Origin: DASVAL01 sp035649575
Lineage (GTDB): Bacteria > Planctomycetota > UBA1135 > UBA2386
Length of the DNA stretch: 39,580 nt
Reading direction: 5' to 3'
NCBI GenBank assembly: GCA_035649575.1
Contig: DASRJH010000181.1
Span: forward strand, 1 to 39,580
Part shown: positions 7,508-17,211 of the stretch, piece after piece
Layout: each line of letters begins with the position of its first letter
Position numbering within the stretch: the stretch's first letter is position 1
Notes under the pieces: model-generated
Databases searched by the model: none
What the model was told of the DNA's origin: nothing
Seen by the model: the letters and a program-made list of their open reading frames with translations, nothing else
Program-made: the position numbers and the translations under genes

Positions 7508-10500
7508 TCACGGCGGCAGCCGCAGCGCGATGCCGCGCTGCCCCGCCTCGGCGCTGCCGCACGGCTTCACGACGACGCTGCCGCCGATCGTCACCGACGC
7601 CTCGACGGAGTAGGTGCCAGGCCCGAGGCCGCTGACGGAAAAGCGGCCGTCGGCGTCGGTGCGCGCGGCCACCCTGCTGCCAGAGCCGCCGGCGAACCGT
7701 AGCGTCGCGTGCGCCTGCGGGTGGCCGTTGCTGTCGACGAGTCGGCCTTCGAGTTCGAGGCCCTTCGACAGCGTAAAGCGCAGGTTGCTGCTGCCGGCCG
7801 GCACGCCGCTTCGATTCGCGGGCACGCGGTCGCGTTGGCGGACCGACACCTCGTACGAAGCGCCCGGAACCAGTCCGGCCATCAGGAACGTGCCGTCGGA
7901 TCCCGACCTCGTCCACGCGTTGCCGCGCGCCGGCAGCGCCGCGTTCGCATACACCTCGGCGCCGGCGACGGGCTGGCCCGCTTCGTCGACGACGACGCCG
8001 GCGAGCTTCGCCCCTTCGGTCGCGGTCAATCTCACGCCGGTCGCGCCGGCCTCGATCTCGTCGCCGCCGGTCAGCAGCACGCCGCGCGAGAACCACTGCG
8101 AGACAGCGAGCCGGTACTTTCCGGGTCGGAGCCCGCGGATCTCGAACACGCCTTCCTGGTCCGTCCACCCCACTGGGCCATACGTATCGTCGGAGCCGAC
8201 CGGCGACGCGGTGATTTCGAGACTGCGCACGGGCTTGCCCTCGCCGTCGGCGACGGCGCCACCGATCGAGAGCCCGCGTTCGAGCACGAACTGGAGCCCC
8301 GACGTGCCGGCCGCGACGTCGTGTCGCTGCAGGCTCGCATACGGGCTGCCGCGGTTGCTCGCGTTCACGGTCAGCGTGTAGGCGGCGCCGTCCTCGAGGC
8401 CGATCAACGTGAACGACCCGTCCGGCAGCGTCTCGACGCCGACGCGGCTCTCGCTGTCCGGCTTCAGCGCGACGACGCCGATGCGGGACAGCCCCTGGCC
8501 CGACGCGTCGGTGACGCGGCCCGAGATCACGGCGCCGGCCTCGACGACGATGCGGACGTCCCGCGCGCCGGCCGCGACGACCTCGCTCTGGCAGGCGCGG
8601 AAGTTCGCGAGCCCGGTGCGCGGCGGCTGCACCCGTACGCGGAACTGCCCCGGGTGCACCCTCGGGATCTTGAAACGGCCATCGGGTCCGCTGATCGTCA
8701 TCTGCTCGATGCTGATCCACATCGCGCGGTTGCCCTGCTGCGGCGCCGGCGAGATCTGTGCTCCTGACACAGGACGGCCGTCCTCGTAGACGATGTGGCC
8801 CTCGATCGACAACGCGGGCGGCAGTGCTATGACGAGGTCGCTCTTCGGTGCTGTCACCTCGATGGCTTCTTCGAGGAAGCCGTCCGCGGCGACCCGCAAC
8901 TCGTGGCGCCCCGGCCGCAGGCCCGCGAGAGCGAAGCTGCCGCCGCGGTCGGTGACGGCGACGGCCGGCGCAGGATCGGGTCCACGCACGATGCGTTGCG
9001 CATCGACGCCGGGCGCGAGCCACGTCGCGCGGATGCGGGCGTTCGGCACCGCGTCCGTCCCGTCGAGCACGACGACGCGCCCCGACACGGTGACGCCGCC
9101 GCTGAAGTCGAGGTCGACGCGATACGTGCTCTCGCCGTCGACGATCGACACGGGCGCCGAGACGACCGGCGTGTACTTCGTCGCCACGGCACGCACGACG
9201 AACCGATGCGCGATGCCGGGAAGCGCCTGGTCGTAGCTGCCGTCGGCGGCGATCGGCGCACGCGGCGTGTTGGCCCAACGGAACTCCTCCTGCCAGTACT
9301 CCTCGCGCTCGGGCAGCAGCGACACCTGGACCCACGCATCGTCGGGCTGTGCGCCGCTCCATCGCACGGTGCCGTGCACGCGTGGTGCTTTGCGCATGCG
9401 CAGCTCGAGTCCGCGCAGCTCGCCCGATTCGGGGATCTTCGCGGCCGGCAGCTCGGTCGCGATCCAACCGTCCTTGTCCAGCGAGAACGAGACTGTCGCT
9501 CCGGGCTTCCACGCCGCGAACAGGAACGATCCATCCGCGCCGCTCGTGACGCAGCTGCGCGCATCGGCGTTCGCGGGGCCGACGCGCACCCCTTCGATGC
9601 CGCGACCGTCCGGGTCGACGACGCGGCCCGCGATCGTCGCGGCGCGAGCCAGCGGGACCTCGACCGATGTCTCCTGGCCGGCGCGCGCGTCGACGAGCCA
9701 GCGATTCTGCGCCGATGGATCGTTGACGAGCGACCACCAGTCCACCGGGAACTCCGGCTGGTAGAGTCCATCCGCGCGGACCTCGACGAGCACCCGGCCC
9801 GGCAGCACTCCCTCGAGCCGCGCGCGCCCATCGGCTTCGGTGAGCGATGGCGCCTGCTCGCGCGTTCGCGGCACGCGTGTCCGCACCCTCGCCCCTGCAA
9901 TGGCACCGCCCGGACCGCGCACCGTGACCACGAGCGTGCCGCCGCGGCCCATCTCGAGGTCGCGCGTCCACGTGCCCCCGTCGCGGAACGGGATCATGCT
10001 GTCGATGTTGTCGGCCGCGACGCCGGGCAGATGCACGTAGCCCTCCTTCTCGGCCGTCACCTCGCGGATCAGACCCTCGCCGAGTGCTCTTATCACGTAG
10101 CGGCCCTGCGCGTCGGTGACGGCGCTGGCCGACATGGACCGGTAGGAACCGCTGCGCGTCGTGCTCGCGGTGACCGAAGCACCCGCGATCGGACGCGAGC
10201 TGCCGCGTTCGATGACGCGGCCGGTCAGGACGCCGCCCGTGCGCAGCACGAGGTCGAGCCGTTCGATCTCCGGGATCTGGATCGTCTCGAGGTCCGACAC
10301 GACGCCGCCCGGCAGCGCCGCGGCGACGTAGGCAGGGCCGGCCGCCAAGGAATCGAAACGGAAGCGTCCCTGAGCGTCGGTCTCCGTTCGCGGCCGCACC
10401 ATCGCGCTGCTCGTCGGGTAGGTCACCACGACGGCACCTTCGATCGCGCGGCCCTCGCCGTCGGTCACCGTGCCCGCGAGCGCGTAGCCGATGCCGAGGT

Positions 10501-11581
10501 GGATCACGACCGGCACCGCGCGTGTCGCGGCGTCGACGATCACGTCGGGGCGGCCGGCGCCGCAGTAACCCTCCTTGCCGGCGACGAAGCTCCACACGCC
10601 GGCCGGCAGGTCCGGGAAGGTCACCGCGCCGCTCGCATCCGTCGTCTTCTGCGCGCGCGGTGGCGGCTGCGGCGCGAACTCGTTGACGGCGGACCTCTCG
10701 CGGGGCTCGGCGACGCTGACGAGAGCGCCTTCGATCGGCGTTCCTCGCCACGTCTGCACCGAGACCACGACGCCGACTCCGGCCTCGGCAAGCTGCCGCT
10801 CGAGCTGCTGCGGCCTTGCCGTCGCAACGTTTTCAGCCGCCGCACCACCCGCGCCTGTGGCCGGCCCCGCGCCGCCGGCGACCGCCGGTGCCGGGGCAAC
10901 GGGGACTGCCGGCGACGGATCGGGTTGCATGACTGTCCAGACTGCCGCGGCGCCGAGCAGCAACAGCGCCGCGAGGCCGATCACCATGTGCTTGCCGTTC
11001 ATGACCAATGCCTCGAGAAGGATCGCGATGGAGGGTGCGCCGAGCGCGTTCCCCTTGACCAGCGGCAGGAGTGCCAAGGCCCAGGTCCGGCGTCCGCCCT
11101 CTTCGAGCCTGGCGCGCAGCAGCTCGAGCGCGCGGCGGATGCGGCTCTTCGCGGTCTCGACGGGAACCGCGGTGCGCGCGGCGACCTCGGCGAGCGGCAG
11201 GTTCTCGAAGAAACGCAGGATCACCGTCGTGCGGAACGGCTCGGCCAGCGCGAACACCGCGGCGACGACGCGTTGGTGCGCCTCGGCCTCGGCGACGATC
11301 TCGGCCGTCGATGGCGTGGGTTCGGCCGGGACCGCGGCGCGCTCACGCCGCGCGCGGCGTTCCTCGCCGCGGCGCAGCTTGTGCACCCAGTTGCGCAGGA
11401 TCGTCGCGAGCCAGGCCTTCGGCGCGCTCGCGTGCCGCGGCGGCGAGAGTACGGCGGAGAGCCAGGTCTGCTGCTCGACGTCCTCGGCCGTCGCGTCGTC
11501 CGCGACGAGCCGCCGCGCCAGGTTGCGGACCCACTCGCGGTGCGCGAACAGGGCTTCGGGTGGCTGCCGGGCGGGGTTCAT
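7508..11581 (-). CDS. ECF sigma factor fused to membrane anchor and about 12 carboxypeptidase-regulatory-like domains
   Basis: This encodes 1357 residues. Residues about 8-70 are sigma region 2 (DDATAEDVEQQTWLSAV, then PKAWLATILRNWVHKLRR). Residues about 105-160 are region 4 (FRTTVILRFFENLPLAEVAARTAVPVETAKSRIRRALELL, the helix-turn-helix). A membrane segment follows near 199-218 (MVIGLAALLLLGAAAVWTV), then an Ala/Pro-rich linker and about twelve repeats of the kind GRVVDPDGRGIEGVRV, the carboxypeptidase-D regulatory-like beta fold, reaching the C-terminus. With one membrane pass, the sigma part would sit in the cytoplasm and the beta tail outside, so activation may require proteolysis or another release step. 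The ATG at 11581 directly precedes the sigma domain. It is divergent from the molybdenum hydroxylase operon. Confidence 0.9.
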   Translation of the reverse strand: MNPARQPPEALFAHREWVRNLARRLVADDATAEDVEQQTWLSAVLSPPRHASAPKAWLATILRNWVHKLRRGEERRARRERAAVPAEPTPSTAEIVAEAEAHQRVVAAVFALAEPFRTTVILRFFENLPLAEVAARTAVPVETAKSRIRRALELLRARLEEGGRRTWALALLPLVKGNALGAPSIAILLEALVMNGKHMVIGLAALLLLGAAAVWTVMQPDPSPAVPVAPAPAVAGGAGPATGAGGAAAENVATARPQQLERQLAEAGVGVVVSVQTWRGTPIEGALVSVAEPRERSAVNEFAPQPPPRAQKTTDASGAVTFPDLPAGVWSFVAGKEGYCGAGRPDVIVDAATRAVPVVIHLGIGYALAGTVTDGEGRAIEGAVVVTYPTSSAMVRPRTETDAQGRFRFDSLAAGPAYVAAALPGGVVSDLETIQIPEIERLDLVLRTGGVLTGRVIERGSSRPIAGASVTASTTRSGSYRSMSASAVTDAQGRYVIRALGEGLIREVTAEKEGYVHLPGVAADNIDSMIPFRDGGTWTRDLEMGRGGTLVVTVRGPGGAIAGARVRTRVPRTREQAPSLTEADGRARLEGVLPGRVLVEVRADGLYQPEFPVDWWSLVNDPSAQNRWLVDARAGQETSVEVPLARAATIAGRVVDPDGRGIEGVRVGPANADARSCVTSGADGSFLFAAWKPGATVSFSLDKDGWIATELPAAKIPESGELRGLELRMRKAPRVHGTVRWSGAQPDDAWVQVSLLPEREEYWQEEFRWANTPRAPIAADGSYDQALPGIAHRFVVRAVATKYTPVVSAPVSIVDGESTYRVDLDFSGGVTVSGRVVVLDGTDAVPNARIRATWLAPGVDAQRIVRGPDPAPAVAVTDRGGSFALAGLRPGRHELRVAADGFLEEAIEVTAPKSDLVIALPPALSIEGHIVYEDGRPVSGAQISPAPQQGNRAMWISIEQMTISGPDGRFKIPRVHPGQFRVRVQPPRTGLANFRACQSEVVAAGARDVRIVVEAGAVISGRVTDASGQGLSRIGVVALKPDSESRVGVETLPDGSFTLIGLEDGAAYTLTVNASNRGSPYASLQRHDVAAGTSGLQFVLERGLSIGGAVADGEGKPVRSLEITASPVGSDDTYGPVGWTDQEGVFEIRGLRPGKYRLAVSQWFSRGVLLTGGDEIEAGATGVRLTATEGAKLAGVVVDEAGQPVAGAEVYANAALPARGNAWTRSGSDGTFLMAGLVPGASYEVSVRQRDRVPANRSGVPAGSSNLRFTLSKGLELEGRLVDSNGHPQAHATLRFAGGSGSRVAARTDADGRFSVSGLGPGTYSVEASVTIGGSVVVKPCGSAEAGQRGIALRLPP

Positions 11582-11755
11582 CGTGGCTCTGAATCCCGCC
11601 GAACCCGAAACGGGTCACGCCGGGTCGATCGACGCGGGAAATCGGACCGTATCCGGGGCACGCCGAGGAGGGACGCCCGAACCGAAGACGACACGGCGTC
11701 CGAGCGTCGCACCGCACCGGCGCGGTAGCATGGGCCGCTTCCTCCGGAGGCACCG

Positions 11756-12238
11756 ATGGCCGACCCGATCGTGATCCATGTCAACGGCGAGGAACGTCGT
11801 CTCGCAGTCGACCTCGACCGCACGCTGCTCGAGGTGCTGCGCGACGAACTCGGGCTCCACGGCACCAAGTACGGCTGCGGCGAAGGCCAGTGCGGCGCGT
11901 GCACGGTGCTCCTCGACGGCAACGAGCAGCGCAGCTGCCAGCTCGTGGTCGGCACCCTCGATGGCCGCGCCGTGCGCACGATAGAAGGCCTCGCGAACGG
12001 GGACCGCCTGCACCCGCTGCAGCAGGCGTTCCTCGATCATGGCGCGATGCAGTGCGGCTTCTGCACTTCGGGCATGATCGTCGCGGCGGCAGCGCTGCTC
12101 CAGCGCAATCCGAACCCCGACGCCGCCGCGATCCGCCGCGCGTTGCACGGCAATCTGTGCCGCTGCGGCTGTTATCCGCGCATCGTCGTCGCCGTGCAGC
12201 AGGCCGCACGTGCGGGCAGGAACGGAGGTGACCGATGA
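11756..12238 (+). CDS. 2Fe-2S subunit of a molybdenum hydroxylase (isoquinoline/aldehyde oxidase type)
   Basis: This encodes 160 residues with no signal peptide. The plant-type ferredoxin cluster is CGEGQCGACTVLLDG plus a later single Cys in RSCQLVV. The second cluster domain has MQCGFCTSGM and LCRCGCYPRIV. Both [2Fe-2S] sites keep all expected cysteines, as in the small subunits of the xanthine oxidase family. It passes electrons from the molybdopterin subunit encoded next. GGAGG at 11746-11750 lies 5 nt before the ATG. The stop overlaps the next start as ATGA (12235-12238), so the two subunits are translationally coupled. Confidence 0.95.
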   Translation: MADPIVIHVNGEERRLAVDLDRTLLEVLRDELGLHGTKYGCGEGQCGACTVLLDGNEQRSCQLVVGTLDGRAVRTIEGLANGDRLHPLQQAFLDHGAMQCGFCTSGMIVAAAALLQRNPNPDAAAIRRALHGNLCRCGCYPRIVVAVQQAARAGRNGGDR

Positions 12239-14388
12239 GCCTGTCCTGGCAGCGGGAACCGTTCGAGCCCGAACGCTACGAGCTCGTGCAAGAGCCGCGT
12301 TTCCACCTCGACGTCGGCCGCCGCGGCTTCCTGCAGGCGCTCGGCGGCGGCATCGCCGTGCTCGTCGCGATGCCCGCCGACGTGGCCGCCGCGGAGCGCG
12401 AGGGTGCCGGTGGCGACCACGCTGCGCAGGATCGCCAGGGCCCCGAACAGAACATCGCGGCATGGCTCGCGGTCGCCGCGACCGGCGCGATCACGGTGTT
12501 CACGGGCAAGGTCGAGGTCGGCCAGGACATCCGCACGTCGCTCGCGCAAGCCGTCGCCGAGGAGCTGCGCGTCGCCGCTGCGCGCATCGAGCTCGTGATG
12601 GGGGACACCGACCGCGTGCCGTTCGATCGCGGCACGTTCGGCAGCCGCACGACGCCGTCGATGGCGCCCGTGCTAGCCCGCGCGGCCGCGGCGCTGCGCG
12701 AGTGGTTGCTCGAGCTCGGGGCCGGGAAGCTCGGCGTGCCGCGGGGTGAAGTCGAAGCGAACGACGGCGCGGTGCGGCACGCGGCGTCGCAGCGATCCGC
12801 CCCGTATGGCGAGCTGGTCGCCGGCCGCGACCTGCAGCGCAGAATCGGCGACGCGACGTTGCGCGCGGCGAACGAGTGGCAGGTGTGCGGCCGCGACCTG
12901 CCGAAGGCCGCGGGGCGCGCGATCGTCACGGGCGCGCACCGTTATCCGTCGGACATCGTGCGGCCCGGCATGCTGCACGGCCGCGTGCTGCGGCCATCCG
13001 CGTTCGGCGCGAAGCTGAAGGCGGTCGACGACAAGGCGGCCAGCGCGATGCCAGGCGTGATCGTCGTGCGCGACGGCGACCTCACCGGTGTCGCGGCGCC
13101 GACCGCACACGCGGCCGCGCAGGCGGTCACGGCACTCGTCGCGACGTGGGAAGCGCCCGAACCCGCGCGCGAGAGCAAGCTCGCGGAGGTGCTGCGGAAG
13201 CCGGCCGAACGCGGCGGCCGCGGCGGGCGCGGCGAAGGACGACGGACCGAGGCCGCCGACGTCGGCCCGGCGCTCGCTTCGTGCGCGCACAAGATCGAGT
13301 GCACGTTCACGATCCCGTACATCGCGCACGCGCCGCTCGAACCGCGCGCCGCGGTCGCCGAGTGGCAGGACGGCAAGATCACGGTCTGGACCGGAACGCA
13401 GCGGCCGTTTGGCGTGAAGGAGGAGCTCATGGCGGCGCTGCGCCTGCCCGCCGACAAGGTGCGCGTGCTCGTGCCCGACACGGGCTCGGGCTACGGCGGC
13501 AAACACACCGGCGACGCGGCGATCGAGGCCGCCGTGCTCGCGCGTGGATGCGGCAAGCCGGTGCGCGTCGCCTGGACGCGCGAGGAGGAGTTCACGTGGG
13601 CCTACTTCCGGCCGGCCGGCGTCATCGACGTGCGCGCCGGCGCCGACAAGGCGGGCAAGCTGCAGGCCTGGGAGTTCCACAACTACAACTCGGGCGGCGC
13701 CGGCATCGAGACGCCCTACGCGGTGCAGAGCCGCCGTGTGTTGTTCCACGCTGCCGACTCGCCGCTGCGCCAGGGCTCGTATCGCGCGCTCGCTTCGACG
13801 GCCAACCACTTCGCGCGCGAGAGCGTCATGGACGATCTCGCCGCGCAGGCGCGGATCGACCCGCTGCAGTTCCGGCGCCAGAACCTCGACGATGCGCGGC
13901 TGCGCGCGGTGCTCGACGCCGCGGCGCAGCGCGCGGAGTTCGGCGGCAAGACGCCGGACGGCACGGGGCGCGGCCTCGCATGCGGCACCGAGAAGGGCGG
14001 CTTCGTCGCGACGGTCGCCGACGTGCGTGTCGACGGCAAGACCATCGTGCCGCTGCGGCTCGTCACTGCGTTCGAGTGCGGCGCGATCGTGCATCCGGAC
14101 AACCTGAAGAACCAGGTCGAAGGCTGTCTCGTGCAGGGCCTCGGCGGCGCGTTGTTCGAGGCGATCCACTTCGATCAGGGTCGCATCACGAACCCGCGGT
14201 TTTCGTCGTATCGCGTGCCGCGTTTCTCCGACGTGCCCGAGCTGATCACGGTGCTGCTCGATCGCAAGGATCTGCAGTCGGCCGGTGCGGGCGAAGCGCC
14301 GATCGTCGCGGTCGCACCCGCGATCCGGAACGCCGTCGCAGCACTGACCAGCCAGCGCCTGTTCGCGCTGCCGCTGCGACTCGCGTAG
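12235..14388 (+). CDS. Molybdopterin-binding subunit, isoquinoline 1-oxidoreductase beta-like
   Basis: This encodes 717 residues. A twin-arginine signal (GRRGFLQALGGGIAVLVAMPADVAAA, about residues 28-53) predicts Tat export, probably carrying the cofactor-loaded small subunit with it. The single-chain layout matches the IorB branch of the xanthine oxidase family: a cofactor region (FTGKVEVGQDIRTSLAQAVAEEL), then DTGSGYGGKHTGDAAIEAA, and the C-terminal GAGEAP block. In that block Glu687 matches the catalytic glutamate of the family. No FAD subunit or XdhC-type maturation factor is nearby, so a cytochrome is the likely electron acceptor; this is inferred. The substrate is unknown. GGAGG at 12224-12228 supports the start. 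Confidence 0.92.
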   Translation: MSLSWQREPFEPERYELVQEPRFHLDVGRRGFLQALGGGIAVLVAMPADVAAAEREGAGGDHAAQDRQGPEQNIAAWLAVAATGAITVFTGKVEVGQDIRTSLAQAVAEELRVAAARIELVMGDTDRVPFDRGTFGSRTTPSMAPVLARAAAALREWLLELGAGKLGVPRGEVEANDGAVRHAASQRSAPYGELVAGRDLQRRIGDATLRAANEWQVCGRDLPKAAGRAIVTGAHRYPSDIVRPGMLHGRVLRPSAFGAKLKAVDDKAASAMPGVIVVRDGDLTGVAAPTAHAAAQAVTALVATWEAPEPARESKLAEVLRKPAERGGRGGRGEGRRTEAADVGPALASCAHKIECTFTIPYIAHAPLEPRAAVAEWQDGKITVWTGTQRPFGVKEELMAALRLPADKVRVLVPDTGSGYGGKHTGDAAIEAAVLARGCGKPVRVAWTREEEFTWAYFRPAGVIDVRAGADKAGKLQAWEFHNYNSGGAGIETPYAVQSRRVLFHAADSPLRQGSYRALASTANHFARESVMDDLAAQARIDPLQFRRQNLDDARLRAVLDAAAQRAEFGGKTPDGTGRGLACGTEKGGFVATVADVRVDGKTIVPLRLVTAFECGAIVHPDNLKNQVEGCLVQGLGGALFEAIHFDQGRITNPRFSSYRVPRFSDVPELITVLLDRKDLQSAGAGEAPIVAVAPAIRNAVAALTSQRLFALPLRLA

Positions 14389-14411
14389 CCACGCGCCTCG
14401 CTGCGAAACGA

Positions 14412-14448
14412 ACGACGGCCGCAGCCCGCGTGGGGGAGCGGCCGTCGT
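14412..14448. terminator. Strong bidirectional hairpin between convergent genes
   Basis: An 11-bp perfect stem, ACGACGGCCGC (14412-14422) with GCGGCCGTCGT (14438-14448), encloses a 15-nt loop. It lies in the 103-bp gap between the stops at 14388 (plus) and 14492 (minus), where a shared terminator is expected. There is no T-tract on either side, which is common in very GC-rich genomes. Confidence 0.65.
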
Positions 14449-14491
14449 GGTCACCCACGCCGTTCCTGGCGCGGGTGTGCGCCAGCATCGT

Positions 14492-16885
14492 TCAGTCGAG
14501 GCCGATGATGTGCTTCAGTGCGTTGCTGGAACGCGTGATGAGATCCGGGCCACTGATCAGGCCGTCGAGAACGACGAACTGGGCGTAGATCTCGGTGCCT
14601 TCGAACCCGGGCGGCACGACGAGTGGCACGGTGCCCACGACCGACGACGGTGGCAACACGAAGACCTGCCACAGCAGCGCGTCCGCCGAGACACTGAGGC
14701 CGCAATCGGGCGCCGTGATGGTCGGCATCTGGAGGGCAGGCCGCGTGGCCGCCAGGTCGATCAGCTGCGCGCCGATCTGGCCGACGACGTTGTTCGCGTT
14801 CCACGTGATCGACTGGCCACCGAACATGCGACCCGAGTAGTGGGCGCCGCCGGCGTCCGGCGTGGCGACCGCCGTCTGGCCCATCGCGTTCACGCCCGTC
14901 ACCTCGGGCGCCGTCGCGAACGGCGTCTCGACCGACAGGTCACGCGACTGCGGGTCGGACGACGGCACGCCGCCGACGCGGCCGCGCGAGAAGCCGACGA
15001 GCACGGCCGACGCGCTCGCGTTCGAACCCGCCGTCAGCGTCGTGCCGTAGCGCATCTCGATGACGCCGGTCGCCTCGAAGAAGACCGCCTGCATCTGGTG
15101 CACGACATGACCGCCGGCGCCCGGGCTGCCGACCGAGTTGAAGATACCGACGTTGAGCCACGTCACGTAGGCCACGGCGTTGCCGGGGCCCCCGCTCGTG
15201 TCTGTCAACACATGCAGGCCCGAGTTCGGGTGGGTCGCGGTGTTGCGGCCGGCGTGGAGGTCCATGTGGAACATCGCGAGACGCGGGCCGTTGTCACCGA
15301 CCGTCGGAGACGAACCGAGGAAGAGCGCCGGCGTGGTCGTGGGATCCGTGCCCGTCATCGCCGCATCGAGCCACACGAAGCCGTTCACGCACGGCTTGAT
15401 CACCGTGGTCGATGCGCCCGGGTAGTTGAGCGTGAAGCCGAGTGCGTGAGTGAGGAGCGCCTCGTCGCCCGTGGTGTTGGGAATGGCGTTGACCTTCGTG
15501 GCATCGAACGTCCCCGCGCCCTTCGTGACGTTGTAGAAGTTCGGCGCCGCCACGTTGTCGGGCGTCAGCCTCAGACCCTGCGCCAGGTCGAAGTCCTGCC
15601 CTTGCAGGAACGTCTCGTAGAACGCCGAGTGCGAGCCACCGCAGGCGAAGCCGTAGTACTCGTTGCGCGCGGGGATGACGACGCTGTCGCCGCCGCCACC
15701 GACGAACTCGACGCCGATCACAGGGGGCGCGGCCGACAGCGTGCCGATCGGGGCCACCGGTGTGGCCGTGTTGACGCCCGCGCCGCGCACGAGCGCGGTG
15801 CCACCGAGCGCGTCCTGCCACGCCATCGGGATGCCCGACTGCACGGGCACCGTCGGCGCCACGGGGCACATGATGTCGACGAGGAGGTTCGGCTGGGCGC
15901 TCGTCGGATCCAGCGTGAACGACGCGCCGACCGCGGCGAGGTCGATGATGATGTTGTAGTTGTTCGGCGTGGTGCCTAGCGAGCGCTCCACGGTCACGCC
16001 CGTCGTGCCGAGCGGGCCCATCGTCGTGGTCGCCGCGGCGCGGTTCGTCGCGAACGTCGCGCTCATCGTCGCGGGCGTGATGGATGTCGAGCCGATCTCG
16101 ACGGTGACACCTGTCCAGAACTTGCCACCTACGTTCGGCTCGCCGTCCTCGCCGCGGAACATGAGGCGGTTGATCACGATCGGGCCCGCGACACCCCCAG
16201 TGCCCGTGAAGTGCGACGAGTCGTAGATGACCTGGAAGCGGCCCGCGCTGTTGCGCCACCAATCGGTCGAGCCGGAGTTGCCGAGCTGCGTCGGGGACTC
16301 GCAGAGGTTGTGGATGTCGGGCAGCACGAGCTGCCGCGCCGGGTACGCGCAGCCTGCCAGGAAGATCGAATAGCTGCCGCCACCGCTGGCGGAGCCACCC
16401 CACGAATCGATCTCTTCGGTCTGCACGGGCCCATCGGGACGACGCTCGACGCCGTACGGCGTGTCGCTCCAGATCTGCTGGCCGTTCCGCGACAGCGGGT
16501 CACGGTCGTACTCGGACACCGCCAGGTAGTAGCGCCCGGGCAGCAGCACGAAGGCGCTCGTGAGTGTCGACTGCAATCCGATGCTGTCGTCGTTGAACGT
16601 GACACCGCGGCCGCCTTCGTTGAAGAGGCTCAGCTGCGTGTCGATCGACGCACCTCCAACGGTCGTGGCCTTGAATGCCGTCGGCGTCCGGATCTCGATG
16701 ATGTACATGTCCGCATCGTTGGCGGCGAGAACGCCGTTGATCTGCGTGAGGGCGCCACTGCCGATGGGCGCCTGCGCCGAGACAGGCAGTTCGCGCGCGT
16801 CACCGGCTTCGGTCCACACCTGCGAGGGCAACATGAGTGCCGTGCCGAGCAACGAGAACGGAAAGAGAATTCGAGAGTAGGTCAT
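14492..16885 (-). CDS. Large secreted protein with PPC-like and beta-sandwich modules
   Basis: This encodes 797 residues from the ATG at 16885, where the signal peptide begins (MTYSRILFPFSLLGTALMLPSQ). An ATG at 16921 adds 12 residues and cannot be ruled out; neither has a clear ribosome binding site. After the signal comes a bacterial pre-peptidase C-terminal (PPC)-like unit: INGVLAANDADMYIIEI, SIDTQLSLFNEGG, VTFNDDS and LLPGRYYLAVSEYDRD. A middle module begins near DIHNLCESPTQLGNSGSTDWWRN. The second half contains GFACGGSHSAFYETFLQGQDFDL and then CVNGFVWLDAAMTG, blocks that recur in planctomycete extracellular proteins. No catalytic motif is visible. It is probably extracellular or surface-bound. 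Confidence 0.82.
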   Translation of the reverse strand: MTYSRILFPFSLLGTALMLPSQVWTEAGDARELPVSAQAPIGSGALTQINGVLAANDADMYIIEIRTPTAFKATTVGGASIDTQLSLFNEGGRGVTFNDDSIGLQSTLTSAFVLLPGRYYLAVSEYDRDPLSRNGQQIWSDTPYGVERRPDGPVQTEEIDSWGGSASGGGSYSIFLAGCAYPARQLVLPDIHNLCESPTQLGNSGSTDWWRNSAGRFQVIYDSSHFTGTGGVAGPIVINRLMFRGEDGEPNVGGKFWTGVTVEIGSTSITPATMSATFATNRAAATTTMGPLGTTGVTVERSLGTTPNNYNIIIDLAAVGASFTLDPTSAQPNLLVDIMCPVAPTVPVQSGIPMAWQDALGGTALVRGAGVNTATPVAPIGTLSAAPPVIGVEFVGGGGDSVVIPARNEYYGFACGGSHSAFYETFLQGQDFDLAQGLRLTPDNVAAPNFYNVTKGAGTFDATKVNAIPNTTGDEALLTHALGFTLNYPGASTTVIKPCVNGFVWLDAAMTGTDPTTTPALFLGSSPTVGDNGPRLAMFHMDLHAGRNTATHPNSGLHVLTDTSGGPGNAVAYVTWLNVGIFNSVGSPGAGGHVVHQMQAVFFEATGVIEMRYGTTLTAGSNASASAVLVGFSRGRVGGVPSSDPQSRDLSVETPFATAPEVTGVNAMGQTAVATPDAGGAHYSGRMFGGQSITWNANNVVGQIGAQLIDLAATRPALQMPTITAPDCGLSVSADALLWQVFVLPPSSVVGTVPLVVPPGFEGTEIYAQFVVLDGLISGPDLITRSSNALKHIIGLD

Positions 16886-17211
16886 AGTGGAAATAGTGGT
16901 GAGGGAAACGAATCGAGGCATGCATGGTGAAAGTGCCGCGCATGAGCCTCACGCCGCACGACGAGGCTGCGCGAGGCAAGCGGGCACTACGTCCGCGCGT
17001 CGAGACGCAGCTTCGAAAATGCGCACTGCGATCGGCGTGCCTTGTCGGAGCGGGGCGAGCGCTTGTCGCGACGGAAATACGGTCAGTGAACGCAGTCGCC
17101 GTTGCCGCCGGAGTCGCGCTGACCGGCAGCGCCAGATTACGCTGCCGGTGCTGCAATCAGCCTCGTGCCGCACGCGGCCTGCAGCACACCTAACTGAAAG
17201 GAGCAAGTCCC
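16886..17211. other. 326-bp divergent intergenic region
   Basis: This region lies between the secreted-protein start at 16885 (minus) and the SnoaL-like start at 17212 (plus). No frame inside it has convincing protein character. It holds a strong hairpin at 17122-17149 and the ribosome binding site AAAGGAG at 17197-17203. Promoters for both directions should lie here, but I cannot point to clear -35/-10 boxes. Confidence 0.6.
17122..17149 (+). promoter_or_regulatory. 10-bp perfect hairpin upstream of SnoaL-like gene
   Basis: Arms ACCGGCAGCG (17122-17131) and CGCTGCCGGT (17140-17149) enclose an 8-nt loop CCAGATTA, 62 bp before the GTG start. It is not followed by a T-tract. It could be an operator for a dimeric regulator or a leader structure. 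Confidence 0.45.

Noticed and set aside
16924..17193. Small open frame in the divergent region upstream of the SnoaL-like gene
   Set aside because: No ribosome binding site and no family character; it overlaps a strong palindrome and probable promoters.
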